DNA from: Amoebophrya sp. A120
Lineage: Eukaryota > Sar > Dinophyceae > Syndiniales > Amoebophryaceae
Assembly (NCBI GenBank): GCA_905178155.1
Contig: CAJINV010000001.1
Coordinates: 10,011,432 to 10,075,431 of the forward strand
Direction of reading: 5' to 3'
Length of the DNA: 64,000 bases
In this document: positions 21,412-32,738 of the stretch, piece by piece
Layout of the letters: every line of letters starts with the position of its first letter
How positions within the stretch are numbered: position 1 is the stretch's first letter
Position numbers and translations under genes: made by a program
The notes under the pieces: generated by a model
What the model was told of the DNA's origin: nothing
What the model saw: the letters and a program-made list of their open reading frames with translations, nothing else
The model's database searches: none

Positions 21412-21684
21412 CTTTTTTCCAAATTGCTTTGCTAGTTGATTCCAAAGCCGGACAATAGATACACGTGTTTTCCTAGTGTCACCGATGCTTTAGACCTTAC
21501 CAGATGAAGCTGAAAGTCGCTGCAGCTGTCGGTTGCAACATGTACCGACGCACTTTACGTCTGCCTGTTCATCCTCTACTGTGGACTAATGGACACGGTA
21601 CCTAATGTCGCAAGCCATCATTTTTTCGCAAACCTTGATCTCTCCACTAGAGCCGCTGTTTCGAAGCTTTTCTGCCCCACAAAA

Positions 21685-24655
21685 ATGGGGCGCATCTGCG
21701 GCCTGGCCCTCGTGTGGGTGCCTCTGGCCGCGGAACCGTCAGCCAGTCTGCAGATCAAAGATGCTCGTCGTTCTAACAGCGCGCAGAGTCCACCGCCCAC
21801 AGTGGATAAGATTGCAACCCCGGTCGGAAAGGCTGCAGCGGTGGCAGGTGCAGGCAAAATCGCAGACCCGACCATTGCTGAACAACAAGCAGCTACGGCA
21901 ACAACCACGGTGGCAGACATAGCAGCTACCCCCGTTGCTGCTTACGAGATTCCGCAGCAGTTACAAATCGTCCATGGACAGCAGAAATTCGAATTGCAGC
22001 ACATTTTGAATTGGTGCTCCCTGCACGGGTCTTTCAAAGTACCCCAGGGTCAGTTCCAAGTCGAGGACAAAGAGCTGGCGTACTACCCAAACCGAACTCC
22101 CGGGAAGCGCATAGTGGTTGTCGCAGACGTGACTGCAACTGCGGAGGGCAAGGAGGATGACGAAGCCGTCGGGAGCGAGCTTGGTAGCAAAACTGCAACA
22201 GGTTACGTCGGTGCGGTCCAGCCTGCAGTGGCGGACGGCAGTAGTGTTTCAGGAAGTGTTGATGATACCGGAGCCTCAAGCAGCGGATCCTTTTCCGCGT
22301 CGGGCAGCAGGGGTTCTTTCAGCGGGTCGTTTTCAGGATCGGGTAGTGGCAGCGTACTCGAGCGCATTCCGCTGTCGATGTCGGAGCCGAGCTTCTATCG
22401 GCCGACGAGCTTTCCGAAGTTGCCGCCCGGATGCGGCGAAGATCTACCGGACGAGATGGGAAAGCGGACCGTGTCACGGATCATGCAGCCGCTCCTGGAT
22501 ATGAAGCGCAGGACGTTGTACTGCTTTTTTTTTTCATAAGTTGCGATTGCCGCGTGCGCTGTGAGTAAATACTTTTTGTTGAGTCGTTGTATCACTGATG
22601 ACATGCAGATGAGTCAGAAGGAATCAACTTGATGTGCTGCCTGACCATTTCAAAAATGCACCTGAAAGGCAGGACGCGGCGGCGCTGGCACAGACGAGCA
22701 GCGATAACGCAACCGCGCTGCTAGTGAACACGGCGTCCAATTTGGCGAACAAGGCTATCTACCCACAATTGGTCCGCTCGCTGTGCGAAAAGGGCGTACG
22801 CCAGCGCATGCAGGAGTCCGGGCACCCGGTTTCCACTGCACTGGTCGAAACGACGATTGAAAAGTGCGTCTCGGACACGACGCAGAAGTTGGATTCCGGC
22901 AAGGCCACCGCCACCACAACGCTTCTGAACCAAATGAACGCCACGGCGACCGGGATCCAAGCAGAGTCTCACGAGTTGGCGCACACCACCGGGAGCAGCG
23001 CCGTCCTAGAGGCGTACGCTACTGCGGTAGAGGCGGCCGACGCGCAGCAGGAGATCAAAACCGCCGCAACGAAAGCGTACAACTTCGCGTCGCACTGGGT
23101 GCGGTACGGCCACAAGCAGGTGAAACAGGAAATCGCCAAGGCGACGGAGCGAACCGCGCACGCGGAGAGCAAGAGCATTGCCGAGCGGATTGGCGGCTTG
23201 TGGGTTTTGGACCAGGTCAAGGAAAAAGCGAAGAAAGCCGTGGATTCCGACTTGCAGGCTGACGTCAACCGCATTGCCGAGCAGATCGGCCAGCACGCGG
23301 TGGAGGAACTCTGGAGTTTGGACGGATTGCACGGGAAAATCCCTGTGCCGGTCATACACTTTCCGCCGTTGCCCGAGGGCAGCGGGTCTGGGTCTTTCAG
23401 TGGGTCACCCAGCGGTTCTGCTGGCAGCGTAGGCAGTTTTGGAGGATTTTCGGCAAGCGGCGCAGGCAGCGGTCCGGCGGAAAGTGGTAGCAGTAGCGCG
23501 ACAGCGTTGCAGAGTGAAGCGGAAGATTCCGAACCAAAAAAACAAGCAGCCGTGCCGACTTTCCTACAAGAACGCAGCAGCCGTCGCAAGAAGCTATTCC
23601 CGTTCAGGCAAATGCATGCCGCAAATATCCAGCCAGAAGAAGAGCGAGAAGAAGTTCGTCCTCAAGCGAATGAAGTGCTGACATCTGCGGGCGCGCTTGC
23701 GCATATGGGCCACCTGCTGCTGCATGAAGCCGGCCGCTTCATTTCCAGTGATTCTGTCGGCCCTGGGGGTGTCGGACCGGCCTCGTTTTCGTCTCCGTCT
23801 GAATCTTCAAGCGAGAACGAAAAATCCGGGTCCAGCGGCCCGTCAGTCGGAAAACTGGCTCGCAGTAGCGGATCATCAGAACAGCAACCTTCTGGCAGTG
23901 GATCCTTTTCCGCGTCGGTCCCCCCAACCAAGACCGAGCATCTCGCCCCGTGCCCGGCCTTCGAGTTGCCGTCCTTCGAGGACGGCCGGTGGCTGCCCGC
24001 CGCCGACGGGGGCTTGCCGACCGTAGCTGACAATACCGAACCGCCCGGTGCCATCGGGCAACCGGTTCCGGTCGCGCAGGGCGTCCGCGCCTGGCGGCTT
24101 TTGCACGGGGGCTACGCGTTTCGGTACAAACAAGTACCCTCCTTGTTGGTCCGGTTCTTCAACGGCAAGGCGGAGTATCTCTGGTCGGACATGTACGTGC
24201 GGCATACGCCCTTGCAAAGAGACTTCTGGACGACGGACGGGACGAAACACGTCACTGAGTACCTCGACGGGAAACGAGTTTACCAAACGAAGGACGTCGT
24301 TACCGTGGAAGAGGTGCCGAACGTTTCTGTCAAACTGCACTACTGCAACCCCAATCGGGAGGTTTCGAAAACTGTCGCCGGGGTCTCGTACATCGACGGC
24401 GCCAGCGGGAGAAACGTGTTCCGCACAGACGATTTAGATCTGACGTCCGTGGAGACGCCGGTACAAGTGGGGGGAAAGGCGGAAAAGGAGCTGACGGTAA
24501 AAGCCCGACCCCTGAACGCGGAACAGGAGGGCGCCCTGGTCCGCGACGCGCCTGACAGCGTGCAGTACTACTTTCCGGACGAGATCGTGGAAGTGAAGAA
24601 AGCGGATAACTCGGTCACGCGAACGGACCGAGCGGCCGTCGGAAGCAGTCCGTGA
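21685..24655 (+). CDS. Secretory Ser/Gly-rich protein, unknown function
   Basis: Exons 21685-22517 and 22618-24655 (956 aa), joined in phase 2 by a 100-nt GT-AG intron (donor gtactg). The ATG at 21685 gives a signal peptide over about residues 1-20; an upstream in-frame ATG at 21589 would hide it, so I chose the later one. The protein alternates Ala/Thr-rich helices (about residues 290-500) with three Ser/Gly linkers rich in GSFSGS-type repeats. The C-terminal 250 residues look globular and Trp/Tyr-rich (GGYAFRYKQVPSLLVRFF, LQRDFWTTDGTKHVTEYL) and end in charged residues. No family recognised. Possibly an extracellular matrix, cell-covering or vesicle content protein; this is inference. Confidence 0.72.
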
Positions 24656-25169
24656 GCAGGAAGGCTTGCAGGTTGCATCTTTAGCAAGCAAACAAAATGG
24701 GATGAAGTTTCAGTTTTCTTTTCCAAAAATATGTGCCCCTCCGTAAGCACACAATGTGCACTGCCCATGATGTAAGTACCTAAGTAGAAAGATATGAACT
24801 GGCAAGTCTATCATGAAGTAAAGCGGAGCGTCTGCATCTCCACCGCGATTGCTAAGTCCGGTGCTTCTACTCATGAAAGCCACACGTGTTCCGTATTTAC
24901 GTTGGAAACGATGCGTTTTTTCACGAAGAAGATTTTTCTGTTGTCAAAATCATTCCAAACTCAACTTCGCGTGACACCGCAATTCACACGACCAGGTCCA
25001 TTTCTTCTCAAATTTTCACATTTGCCTCGGAATTAGCTAAGTACCCATTGCATTTAGATTCAAGAGAGTAGAGACTAAAGTCAAGAAAAAATGCATAGTG
25101 CTGCAGACTGCTAGGTCTATATTGTAAACTTACTTGTTAGTTTCTGGACGACAACAATGAATCAGCAGC
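24656..25169. other. Short spacer
   Basis: About 510 bases; no gene or strong repeat seen. Confidence 0.5.
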
Positions 25170-26663
25170 ATGGACGAGACGCTTTACAGCTACAAGCAGC
25201 GGCTCGACAGCATGAGCAACTTCATGTTGCGGGCCCTGCTGGAGGGGTTGAGTATGCAGCCGGGCCGCACGCGCCGCGCCATGATCCAGCAACTGATCCA
25301 GGTGAAGCGGCAGAGTGCCAAGCAAGAAAACCAAAACCAGGAAGAGGAAGGCAAAACATTATCACACGAAGTAAAGAATGGGGCTACAACCAGTTCCGGT
25401 GCCGCCGCTTCCTCAAGCACTAGAAAAAATGCATCAACCGGGAATGGGACCGCCGCGTCTTCGTCAAGCACCACGAGGAAACCAGGGAAAGCAGCAGGAA
25501 TTCAGCACAAGAGCACTGCCGTAGGGAACACGAGGAGCAAAACGAAAGACGATGATCCAGCAGCGGCGGCCCGTTTTTTTCTCGAGTATTGCGACCCGTT
25601 TTGTCCCGTAGAGGAAGTGGTACAATTCCAAGAGTTGCGGTTCCACAGACAGGCCGAGACGACGACACCCCGAGCTTGCCGGATTTCGTTCTTCTCCACC
25701 GAGACGGAGTTTGTGCACATACGATGTTGCCGCGTAGAGGGTGGAGCTGGTACTGACGTGATCAAAAATCGACCGCGTTTTGCGTGGCCGGCGAATGACG
25801 TGGAGATCGAGGTGGTGTCGCACAACAAAATGAGGAATCCTCGGCATTTCAAGAACGGACTTGCCAGTTCGAGTGGAAGCAACAGCGAGCCCGAAATAGA
25901 TGACGAAAATGACAGACAAGAAGAGCTCGTGATCGACGCGAGCGCGACTGCGAATCCACTTGAAGTCGCAGTTGTCGTGCCAGAGCAAAATGGTGTCGCG
26001 CCAGAAGCGGGAGATGACCACTACGCCGTCGCAGATGCCGTTCTGAGCACAGACCGCCTCTCTGTACGTGCTGCGGGTCGACCGAAGGCAACAAGCTTTT
26101 CTCTCGCTTTGAACGTGCGGGAACCATTCTTCGACGACCAGGCCAGCTACTTCGTGATGGTCTGTCGCGGTTCGCGAGACAACAACGTCGACGCTATTGT
26201 GAATTCGATGCTGTCTGCGAGGCGGCTCTGTGTGGTCTCCGAAGAACATGTGCCAGGTACTAGTGGGAATAAACGAGTTCATCCTGAAAGTGGTAAAAGC
26301 TACACCCCGCGGAATGGTAACAAAAAAGTAAAGTCTGGGGCAGCATCGTCGCTGGCTTCATCAGGCGGGCCCTCGTCGCGACGCAAAAAGCGCGAGAGCA
26401 CGGATAGCGTGATTCTGATCCAGGATGAGGATGCAGATGTGTGCCCCTTATCGTTGAGCGAAATCCAAGTCGCCGCCGTCGGGTCCAGGTGTCAGCACCG
26501 GTTTGACCTGAAATCGTTCCTGCAATATTCCCAAGCAAAGACTATTTTGCGTCGATTCTGCTGTCCCGTCTGTGACGACTTCCTTTTCTGCCCACGCTCG
26601 CAAGCGTATTGGGACGGAAATACGACTTTGAGTACAGCTTGGAGTCATGTCAAAGTTCTTTAA
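25170..26663 (+). CDS. SP-RING (PIAS/Siz-type) SUMO E3 ligase
   Basis: Single exon, 497 aa. The SP-RING/MIZ zinc-binding core lies at about residues 425-468: CPLSLSEI, then RCQHRFDLKSFL, then FCCPVC. This matches the family pattern C...C-x-H-x-F-D...C-P-x-C. The Trp usual before the last Cys pair is replaced by Phe-Cys. The N-terminus (LYSYKQRLDSMSNFMLRALLEG to about residue 47) resembles a SAP DNA-binding helix pair. A middle region (about 130-370) could be a divergent PINIT domain. PIAS/Siz proteins pass SUMO from Ubc9 to nuclear targets. Ser/Thr-rich linkers and a basic patch (SSRRKKRES) before the RING are consistent with a nuclear protein. The RING assignment is firm; the SAP and PINIT calls are tentative. 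Confidence 0.8.
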   Translation: MDETLYSYKQRLDSMSNFMLRALLEGLSMQPGRTRRAMIQQLIQVKRQSAKQENQNQEEEGKTLSHEVKNGATTSSGAAASSSTRKNASTGNGTAASSSSTTRKPGKAAGIQHKSTAVGNTRSKTKDDDPAAAARFFLEYCDPFCPVEEVVQFQELRFHRQAETTTPRACRISFFSTETEFVHIRCCRVEGGAGTDVIKNRPRFAWPANDVEIEVVSHNKMRNPRHFKNGLASSSGSNSEPEIDDENDRQEELVIDASATANPLEVAVVVPEQNGVAPEAGDDHYAVADAVLSTDRLSVRAAGRPKATSFSLALNVREPFFDDQASYFVMVCRGSRDNNVDAIVNSMLSARRLCVVSEEHVPGTSGNKRVHPESGKSYTPRNGNKKVKSGAASSLASSGGPSSRRKKRESTDSVILIQDEDADVCPLSLSEIQVAAVGSRCQHRFDLKSFLQYSQAKTILRRFCCPVCDDFLFCPRSQAYWDGNTTLSTAWSHVKVL

Positions 26664-27242
26664 ATGCGCAGTCGCAGGAGTCCTCAAAATTAATGATTTG
26701 CAACAAGCAAGAAGCATCGCATTCCTTTTCGTGGGAAACCGGATGGATTCCCTGTATCATGTGCACGTGCATCGGGTGTTCATCGTTATGCCAGTCAAGA
26801 GGAAATCGAAATACGGTTGCAGTTGTGTCTACATCGTACGTCGTCTGTGGCTGAAAAGCCCAATCATGAATCTCGTAGAACGATCTCGTAGAGATCGTGC
26901 GACATGAAATTCAGAGGTTAACAAGGATGACACAGATCACGGCGCTATGATCCTGATCCTGATCTTAGAGGATTGGTTCGAGGCAAAGGCTTTCTGTGTG
27001 TGTTGATTCTGTTTTTTTGCTACAGTGATCACGAAAGCACCACCAACAATACGTTCACCCACGAGAGATCAGGTCTCTTGACGACGCTGGAGAGAGATTG
27101 CTTGCCCAGGGCGCAGCTCCATGGAAGCACGTTTTTACGAAGAGAGAGCCTTGTTGTTTGTCGCTTTTTCTATGACACCATCGAACGACTAGATCCAAAG
27201 TTCCTGCGCTCGCTCCAAGCTCGACGCAAGGGCTACAACAGA
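26664..27242. other. Spacer with a small hairpin
   Basis: About 580 bases. A 7-bp stem (acgatct / agatcgt) with a 5-nt loop sits at 26880-26898, about 220 bases after the SUMO-ligase stop, possibly in its 3' UTR. The protease frame is open from 26973 but lacks an ATG before 27243. Confidence 0.5.
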
Positions 27243-29873
27243 ATGAAGCTTTTGGTCGTCTTTCATGTGCTACTCTCCTGGATCTCCTTCGTCTGTGTTG
27301 CGCAGGTGCACGGACAGGAGCATCTGTCGTTCGAGAGTGGCGCCTCAGTACGACCAGTTGCTGACGATGAGAACCCACGTGCGTACCTGATACCGGATAA
27401 GGTGGCAAAAAACAACGATGGAACGGCTCCTTTGCCGCCTCCAAAGCCGAAGTATGATTTTGCGCACCGGACCTTTGTGCGGATGCGCACGAAACCGCGG
27501 CTGATAGCGGATCAGATACCGCCGGTGGACATGACCTTTTTCGTCGACTACCGATCTGAGGACCTCTGGCGCATTGACTACTTCAACTTTTTGCAGGTGG
27601 ACTACCACTTGGGAGGAGGGAGCAGCGCTACGACAAACGCGACATCGGAAAGCCCGCAGAGTGGCCCTAGACAAGGGAATGGTGGGTTTTTTGCTACGTC
27701 CACCGCCTCGTCATCAGCAGTTCGAGAAGAGAGTCAGGGGAATGCCTATGCTAGAAACGGAGAGCTGCTGCTTGACGGTGCTGCCAAGGACAGCAGCGAG
27801 GTAGGAGCGGCCGGTTCTAGGAGGCAAAAAACCGATGGCCGACAAGGGATTGTTCAGACTGTTTTTGGTGCTGGCACTACAACTGCAGACAAGAGCACAC
27901 ATAAAGAAAAAGAAACTAAAACCGCCTCTGACAAAAGTACGTCTGAAAAGACGAAATCCAAAAAGCGAAAAAACTACAAGTACTTATACAAGAACGGGGC
28001 CCGGGCGTGCATTACCGAGGACGAGAGTGCGGAGACCCATGCGGGCGGCGGCAGTTCCTGGTACAAGTTGGAACTGTTTCCGGATCTCACGAACTACACC
28101 TTCACGGGCACGCTCGTTGTGAACGATATCCTCTGCCATGAGTGGACTTCCGGTGTGCCCCGGGACGAAGTTTCGGTCGACAAGGGCGGGTATTTGAAGT
28201 TCTACACAGATGCGACTAGCACGGTGTCGTCGACGACCCGTGCGAGAGATGGTGCGGCAGCAAAGAATGGAACTACAAGTACACCAGAGATGACCTCCAC
28301 ATCAGTACCAGTCGGCGCGCCGGTGAAGTGGCTGGCGTTTCGTGCACGAAATCCAGCGTTTGATGCGCATACCGACGTGTGGGAGATGGACTACTTGCTC
28401 TTCGAGCCGTCCTACGATCCTGAAAACATGTTCGACATCCAATCGCAACTTCGAGTTTTCGACCTGCCGAAGGAGTGCGCGGAGAACCCCATCGTGTTTC
28501 CGTCCATGTCGCTCAAGTTTGGAATCGGGAAGAGGCAGGAACCGATCGAAATACGAGGAAGCAAAGTACATGCGGAAGAAGAGGCACGAGTAGAGGCAGC
28601 AACCCCAACTACATCATTTTCCGAATTGTACGACCGAACTAGTGCGCACGGTCATAGGCTTGACCCTGTGGTGCGACTCGGGCAAATGCTGGCGGAAAAA
28701 ACAGTTGCCGAGGAGCAAATGACATTGTGGCTTGCTCCTCGAGAAGAAGAAGAGCTAAGGTTTTTGCTACAGCATCCGGATGTCCACGACCACTTGTTTC
28801 GTCACAGAGGAAACCTGCCTGTCGAAACGGAGGAAACACTGCGAACTTGGCACCGGCAGGTCTTTGGTAAAATTGAATCTGAACTACTGCCACATGAGAG
28901 AGGCGCTGTCTCTGGTAATGCGCACATTAGTACTTCTTTGGTCGTCCCTCCACTGCCTCTACACGAAGAAGCTACAACGACGCTGGAGCAGCAAAAGAGA
29001 GAAGATGAAAAACAGAGCCAAAACCAGCAGAAAGAACAATCCGAAGATGATTCACCTTCATCCCTGGACGCTGACGAGCAGCCGCTGTTGGGCCGTATCG
29101 GGGTGTTCACGCCCGGGTTAGGACTAAAGCGGGAGAAGAACGGGGTTCAAGTCGTGTTTGTGAAAAACGGCACGGTTTTTCCCGTGCTCCCCAGCTTCTA
29201 CGATTTGCGGTTTCTCCTCGGGCCCGTGAAGGACCAGGGCATTTGCGGGAGCTGCTGGAGCTTCGCGTTTATGGCGCCGGTCGAGGCGCAGCTGGCCAGC
29301 CGCGGGCAGCAGGTGGACAGCCCGGGGGGTCTCAGCGAGCAGTTCATTCTGGACTGCGCGTGGGGCCCGGGCTCGCACGCCTGCGACGGCGGAAACGCGG
29401 GCGCGTCGGCGCTGATCGACATCCCGATTCCCGACGCCACCGCCTACGGGGGCTACCTGTCCGTCGCCGGCCGCTGTCACACGCCCCTGCGCAGTCGGGC
29501 CGTGGCCACCTACTGGATCCTGGTGCCGGCGTTTCAGAATCTCGCCACCCGCGTCCGGACGGTTAAAGAGGCTTTGTTTCGCAAAGGGGTGCTGAGTGTC
29601 GTGCTCCAGGCCGTGCCCGAGGTGCTGTACTACGCCGGCGGGGTCATCGACGCGGAATCTTGCGAGAGCGTAAAACTAGAAGACACGGACCACGCCGTCG
29701 CACTTACCGGCTTCGAGGACGGCAGCGCGAAGCCCAGCTGGTCGCTGCGCAACTCCTGGTCCACGGCCTGGGGGGAGCTGGGCTACTTCCGCATGTCCCA
29801 ACAGCGGGATTGTGGCGTCACTTTGGGCGCTGCCTACCCTAAAGTGAAGGAGGATAGTACTACACAAGGGTGA
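27243..29873 (+). CDS. Papain-family (C1) cysteine protease with long N-terminal region
   Basis: Single exon, 876 aa. The first ATG (27243) opens a signal peptide over about residues 1-24. The C1 peptidase domain covers about residues 648-870 with a full catalytic set: Gln665, Cys671 (GICGSCWSF), His817 (TDHAVALTGF) and Asn837 (LRNSWS). The N-terminal 640 residues are far longer than a usual propeptide. One part (about 320-420, with FTGTLVVNDILCHEW and later DVWEMDYLLFEP) resembles the domain before the protease in Dictyostelium CfaD and insect 26/29-kDa proteinases; I infer this from remembered patterns. Low-complexity inserts break it up. It is probably a lysosomal/vacuolar or secreted protease, active after removal of the N-terminal part. 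Confidence 0.85.
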   Translation: MKLLVVFHVLLSWISFVCVAQVHGQEHLSFESGASVRPVADDENPRAYLIPDKVAKNNDGTAPLPPPKPKYDFAHRTFVRMRTKPRLIADQIPPVDMTFFVDYRSEDLWRIDYFNFLQVDYHLGGGSSATTNATSESPQSGPRQGNGGFFATSTASSSAVREESQGNAYARNGELLLDGAAKDSSEVGAAGSRRQKTDGRQGIVQTVFGAGTTTADKSTHKEKETKTASDKSTSEKTKSKKRKNYKYLYKNGARACITEDESAETHAGGGSSWYKLELFPDLTNYTFTGTLVVNDILCHEWTSGVPRDEVSVDKGGYLKFYTDATSTVSSTTRARDGAAAKNGTTSTPEMTSTSVPVGAPVKWLAFRARNPAFDAHTDVWEMDYLLFEPSYDPENMFDIQSQLRVFDLPKECAENPIVFPSMSLKFGIGKRQEPIEIRGSKVHAEEEARVEAATPTTSFSELYDRTSAHGHRLDPVVRLGQMLAEKTVAEEQMTLWLAPREEEELRFLLQHPDVHDHLFRHRGNLPVETEETLRTWHRQVFGKIESELLPHERGAVSGNAHISTSLVVPPLPLHEEATTTLEQQKREDEKQSQNQQKEQSEDDSPSSLDADEQPLLGRIGVFTPGLGLKREKNGVQVVFVKNGTVFPVLPSFYDLRFLLGPVKDQGICGSCWSFAFMAPVEAQLASRGQQVDSPGGLSEQFILDCAWGPGSHACDGGNAGASALIDIPIPDATAYGGYLSVAGRCHTPLRSRAVATYWILVPAFQNLATRVRTVKEALFRKGVLSVVLQAVPEVLYYAGGVIDAESCESVKLEDTDHAVALTGFEDGSAKPSWSLRNSWSTAWGELGYFRMSQQRDCGVTLGAAYPKVKEDSTTQG

Positions 29874-30446
29874 CTCGACATGGGCAAAGTTACCTTTTGC
29901 ATCTGTAGCCTGCATCACGTGGCAGCAAATGAAATTTGCGTAACGCTAAACAAAAAATCAACGCGGGCAGGCATCGATAATGCCGGCGGACTTGTTGTGT
30001 TTTGAGTTCGGGCATCATCTTCAAGCATTTCCGCGGTCCAAGACTGGTTTCTTTTCTTTTCTGTCGAGGGTTGCGTCGGCAGGCACGCAGTCGAGAGCGA
30101 GAGTGAGCTGCAAAGTGGCGCAAAAGCAAAAGGTGAATATGAATATCTTTGATCAAGGACATGGCGATTCTACACGCTTTTTTTTGCGATCTCTAATGGA
30201 GCGATGGAGCGATTGTCCTGTAGGGTGGAGTTTCTCTGGAACTTGGCTGATGCCTTAGTATTTTCCGACACCCGGAGCTCTTTCCAGCACAAATTTTGCA
30301 AAAGCATCAGCAGGAGCTGTGGACGAGGCCCTGCGGCCCTCACAAAAACATTAGTTTTCTGACAGCATCGTCCTCGTTCTTCATTTTTCGCACCGGGTTG
30401 GATAACGCTTAAATCGTAGGAAGAACGCCCACATAACGAACACAAA
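29874..30446. other. Short spacer
   Basis: About 570 bases; no gene seen. Confidence 0.5.
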
Positions 30447-32698
30447 ATGGACTCTGCGATTTCGCAGTTGTTCCACGAGTGGGCGGATCCCACGTCTACG
30501 CCGGTCGCGGTCACCTTTCCCGACTTGTGTTGCTTACTTCGGTGGTACGCGGTGTTCGACCCGCGCAACCTGACGCACCTGGACCTGCTCGCGCTGTGGG
30601 ACCTGCTGGCCGACGACCTGGGTCTCGGCGACGATGAACAGGTGATGTTCGAGGAGGAGCTGTTTCCGTTTCTGCTGAAAAAGGTCGCCGCCATTTTGTA
30701 CGACCACGAACCTGTGGAAGAAGGGACCAACGAAGATTGGCTCTGCGAACAGCTGCTGAACGACTTGGCGCTCGCCGCACCGCAGTTTCGGAATCCCGAG
30801 CATGAGCGACGCGCCAGGGACCAGATGCGAAGGTATGAAGAATGATAGAGAAACCGAAACGAAAACGAAATCGAAATAGACAAGCCTACTAGAAGGCCCC
30901 CTCTTGTTCCCTTTGTAAAGACACATACGAAATATGAAAAAAGAAACCTTACAGGTTTTTCGGTCCAGTGTTCGAGAGTGAGAACCTGGAGGCTGCGTAC
31001 GACCACGGCGGCGCTCTGGCGGCGATTTTTACGCACTACGTAGAAACCACGACCGAAAATGAAGACGAAGACGAATTTCTTTCCACGCAGCGCCTAGAGC
31101 GCATGTGTCTGGATTTGGCGGTCCTGCCGACGTTGGTGACGCACGACACCTTTCTGCAGGTGGTGCACCAGTACGGGGAAGAAAGCTACGACTTCGGACA
31201 GTTTGTGGAGGTTTTCCTGGCGCTGTTGCTCTCCTGTGAGGATGAGGTGGAAATGCCGATCGTTTTCCCTGGCACGACGACGACCGGTGTTGAGCAAACA
31301 GGAGAAGCTGGCTCGAAGAAAGCAGGTCCGACGGTGTTGAGTGGCGCCATGAGTGTACCGGAGTTGCTGGAATCGCTGAAAATTCCAGTCAACGCCGAGT
31401 ACGAGAAGCAGCAGCACCGGCTGCCGTTTTTGAAGAAGCTGCAGGAAACCGAGGCGGCGGATGATGAGGTCGCCGCGCTAGCGGCACTCGCTGAGGCGGA
31501 CAAGCTGTTCGAGCCGCTCCCGCCCGCGTGCGACGCGGTGCGGCTGGGGAAGGACGACTTCACGGAGCAAGAGCTGGCCGGGATGCCGATGCAGCCGCCG
31601 CCCATCGAGGAGGTGATCGCGAAAGCGCACGCACCGAAGGCGAAAGGGAAGAAGGGCAAAAAGAAAAAGAAGAAGGGCGACACACCGGCGTTCCCCCGTC
31701 CGGAGGCTGGTACGTGCGTCTGGATGACCAAGCGACCGCTGAAGGAACCGGTCACGAAGCCTCCGCAGTGGGACCTGTTCCAAACCGGGGTGAGCGAATC
31801 GCTGGCGTCCCGCCAGAAGCTGCGGAGCAACTACGTCGCGAATTGGCTCTTGCGCCCGTCGCTCATCGACGAGCCGCTCGACCGGCCGGACGAAGCGATT
31901 TTCCATCCCTCAGCGCTGGCGCTCGTGGAGACGGGGTCCCAGCACCGCAACCGCGGGAATCTGCATGCCGCGTTTTTTTCGTTTTGGAAAGCGCTGGAGA
32001 TCGAGCGTGGAAAATTGCGTGCCGGCGACGACAAAAGCAAACCCTTTTGGGAGCCGACGTACACGGAGCAGGTGGACGTGATTGCGATCCTGCGCGAGCT
32101 GATTCACTTCGTCGAGCAGCCCTTCTCTGCCGCCAGTGCGGGCGGGGGAGGCGCGAGTACTGCGCTAAAAGAAGTTGAAACTTTTCTGCTCCTGTCCCTC
32201 GCAACGATCGCCACGGGCTTGTACCTGGACGCGCTGGCGGTCACGCTGGCGTTTGCGGTTTGGAAGAAATTAAGAAACGCGAGTCGCGAACTGGATGTGC
32301 TCGCCCGGAAACAGCTCGGAACGGTTCTGTTCCGCCAGGGCGCGTACAAACTTGCAGCCCGGAACTTTCTGACCGTCGTGAAAATGCAGGAGGCCATGCT
32401 GGGCGACTGCGATGTGGCTCTCGCGGCCTCTTACAACAACCTTGCTACCGCATACATGCACCTGACGCCCTTTCCGCGGAACCGCGAGGCCGTCGCCTAT
32501 TTCACGCTGGGCGCAAAACTGATGAAGCTCTTCGCGGAACCCACGCACCCTGGGCAGCCGGTGTTCGTACGAAATTTGGAACGCGCACAAGAAGCGTCTC
32601 GGGGCACACGATTCGCAGTGAAGCCGCACTTGTGGTACATCAGTTTGCCGGGAAAGCCAGCGAAAGGGAAAAAGAAAGGCAAGAAAAAGAAAAAGTAA
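30447..32698 (+). CDS. TPR-containing protein with Lys-rich linkers
   Basis: Exons 30447-30832 and 30955-32698 (709 aa), joined in phase 2 by a 122-nt GT-AG intron. The N-terminal 230 residues are helical and acidic. One part (YDFGQFVEVFLALLLS) is laid out like the second helix of an EF-hand but lacks a good loop. A Lys-rich run sits near residues 357-372 and another closes the protein. Between about 579 and 655 two or three tetratricopeptide-like helix pairs are visible (GAYKLAARNFLTVVKMQEA, then SYNNLATAYMHL). TPR proteins are scaffolds; partners are unknown. No signal peptide, so cytosolic or ciliary. Family not identified. Confidence 0.75.
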
Positions 32699-32738
32699 AC
32701 AGTGAGTAAGTGGGGCGCGCTTTTGAATAGATTTGCAG

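Noticed and set aside
21589-21684. Earlier ATG for the Ser/Gly-rich protein
   Set aside because: It adds 32 residues ahead of an otherwise good signal peptide.
26880-26898. Short hairpin after the SUMO-ligase gene as a terminator
   Set aside because: A 7-bp stem without a T-run; stem-loop terminators are bacterial and this is eukaryotic DNA.
30170-31036. 288-codon minus-strand ORF
   Set aside because: Overlaps the start and first intron of the TPR gene, is Ser/Arg-rich and has no family features.
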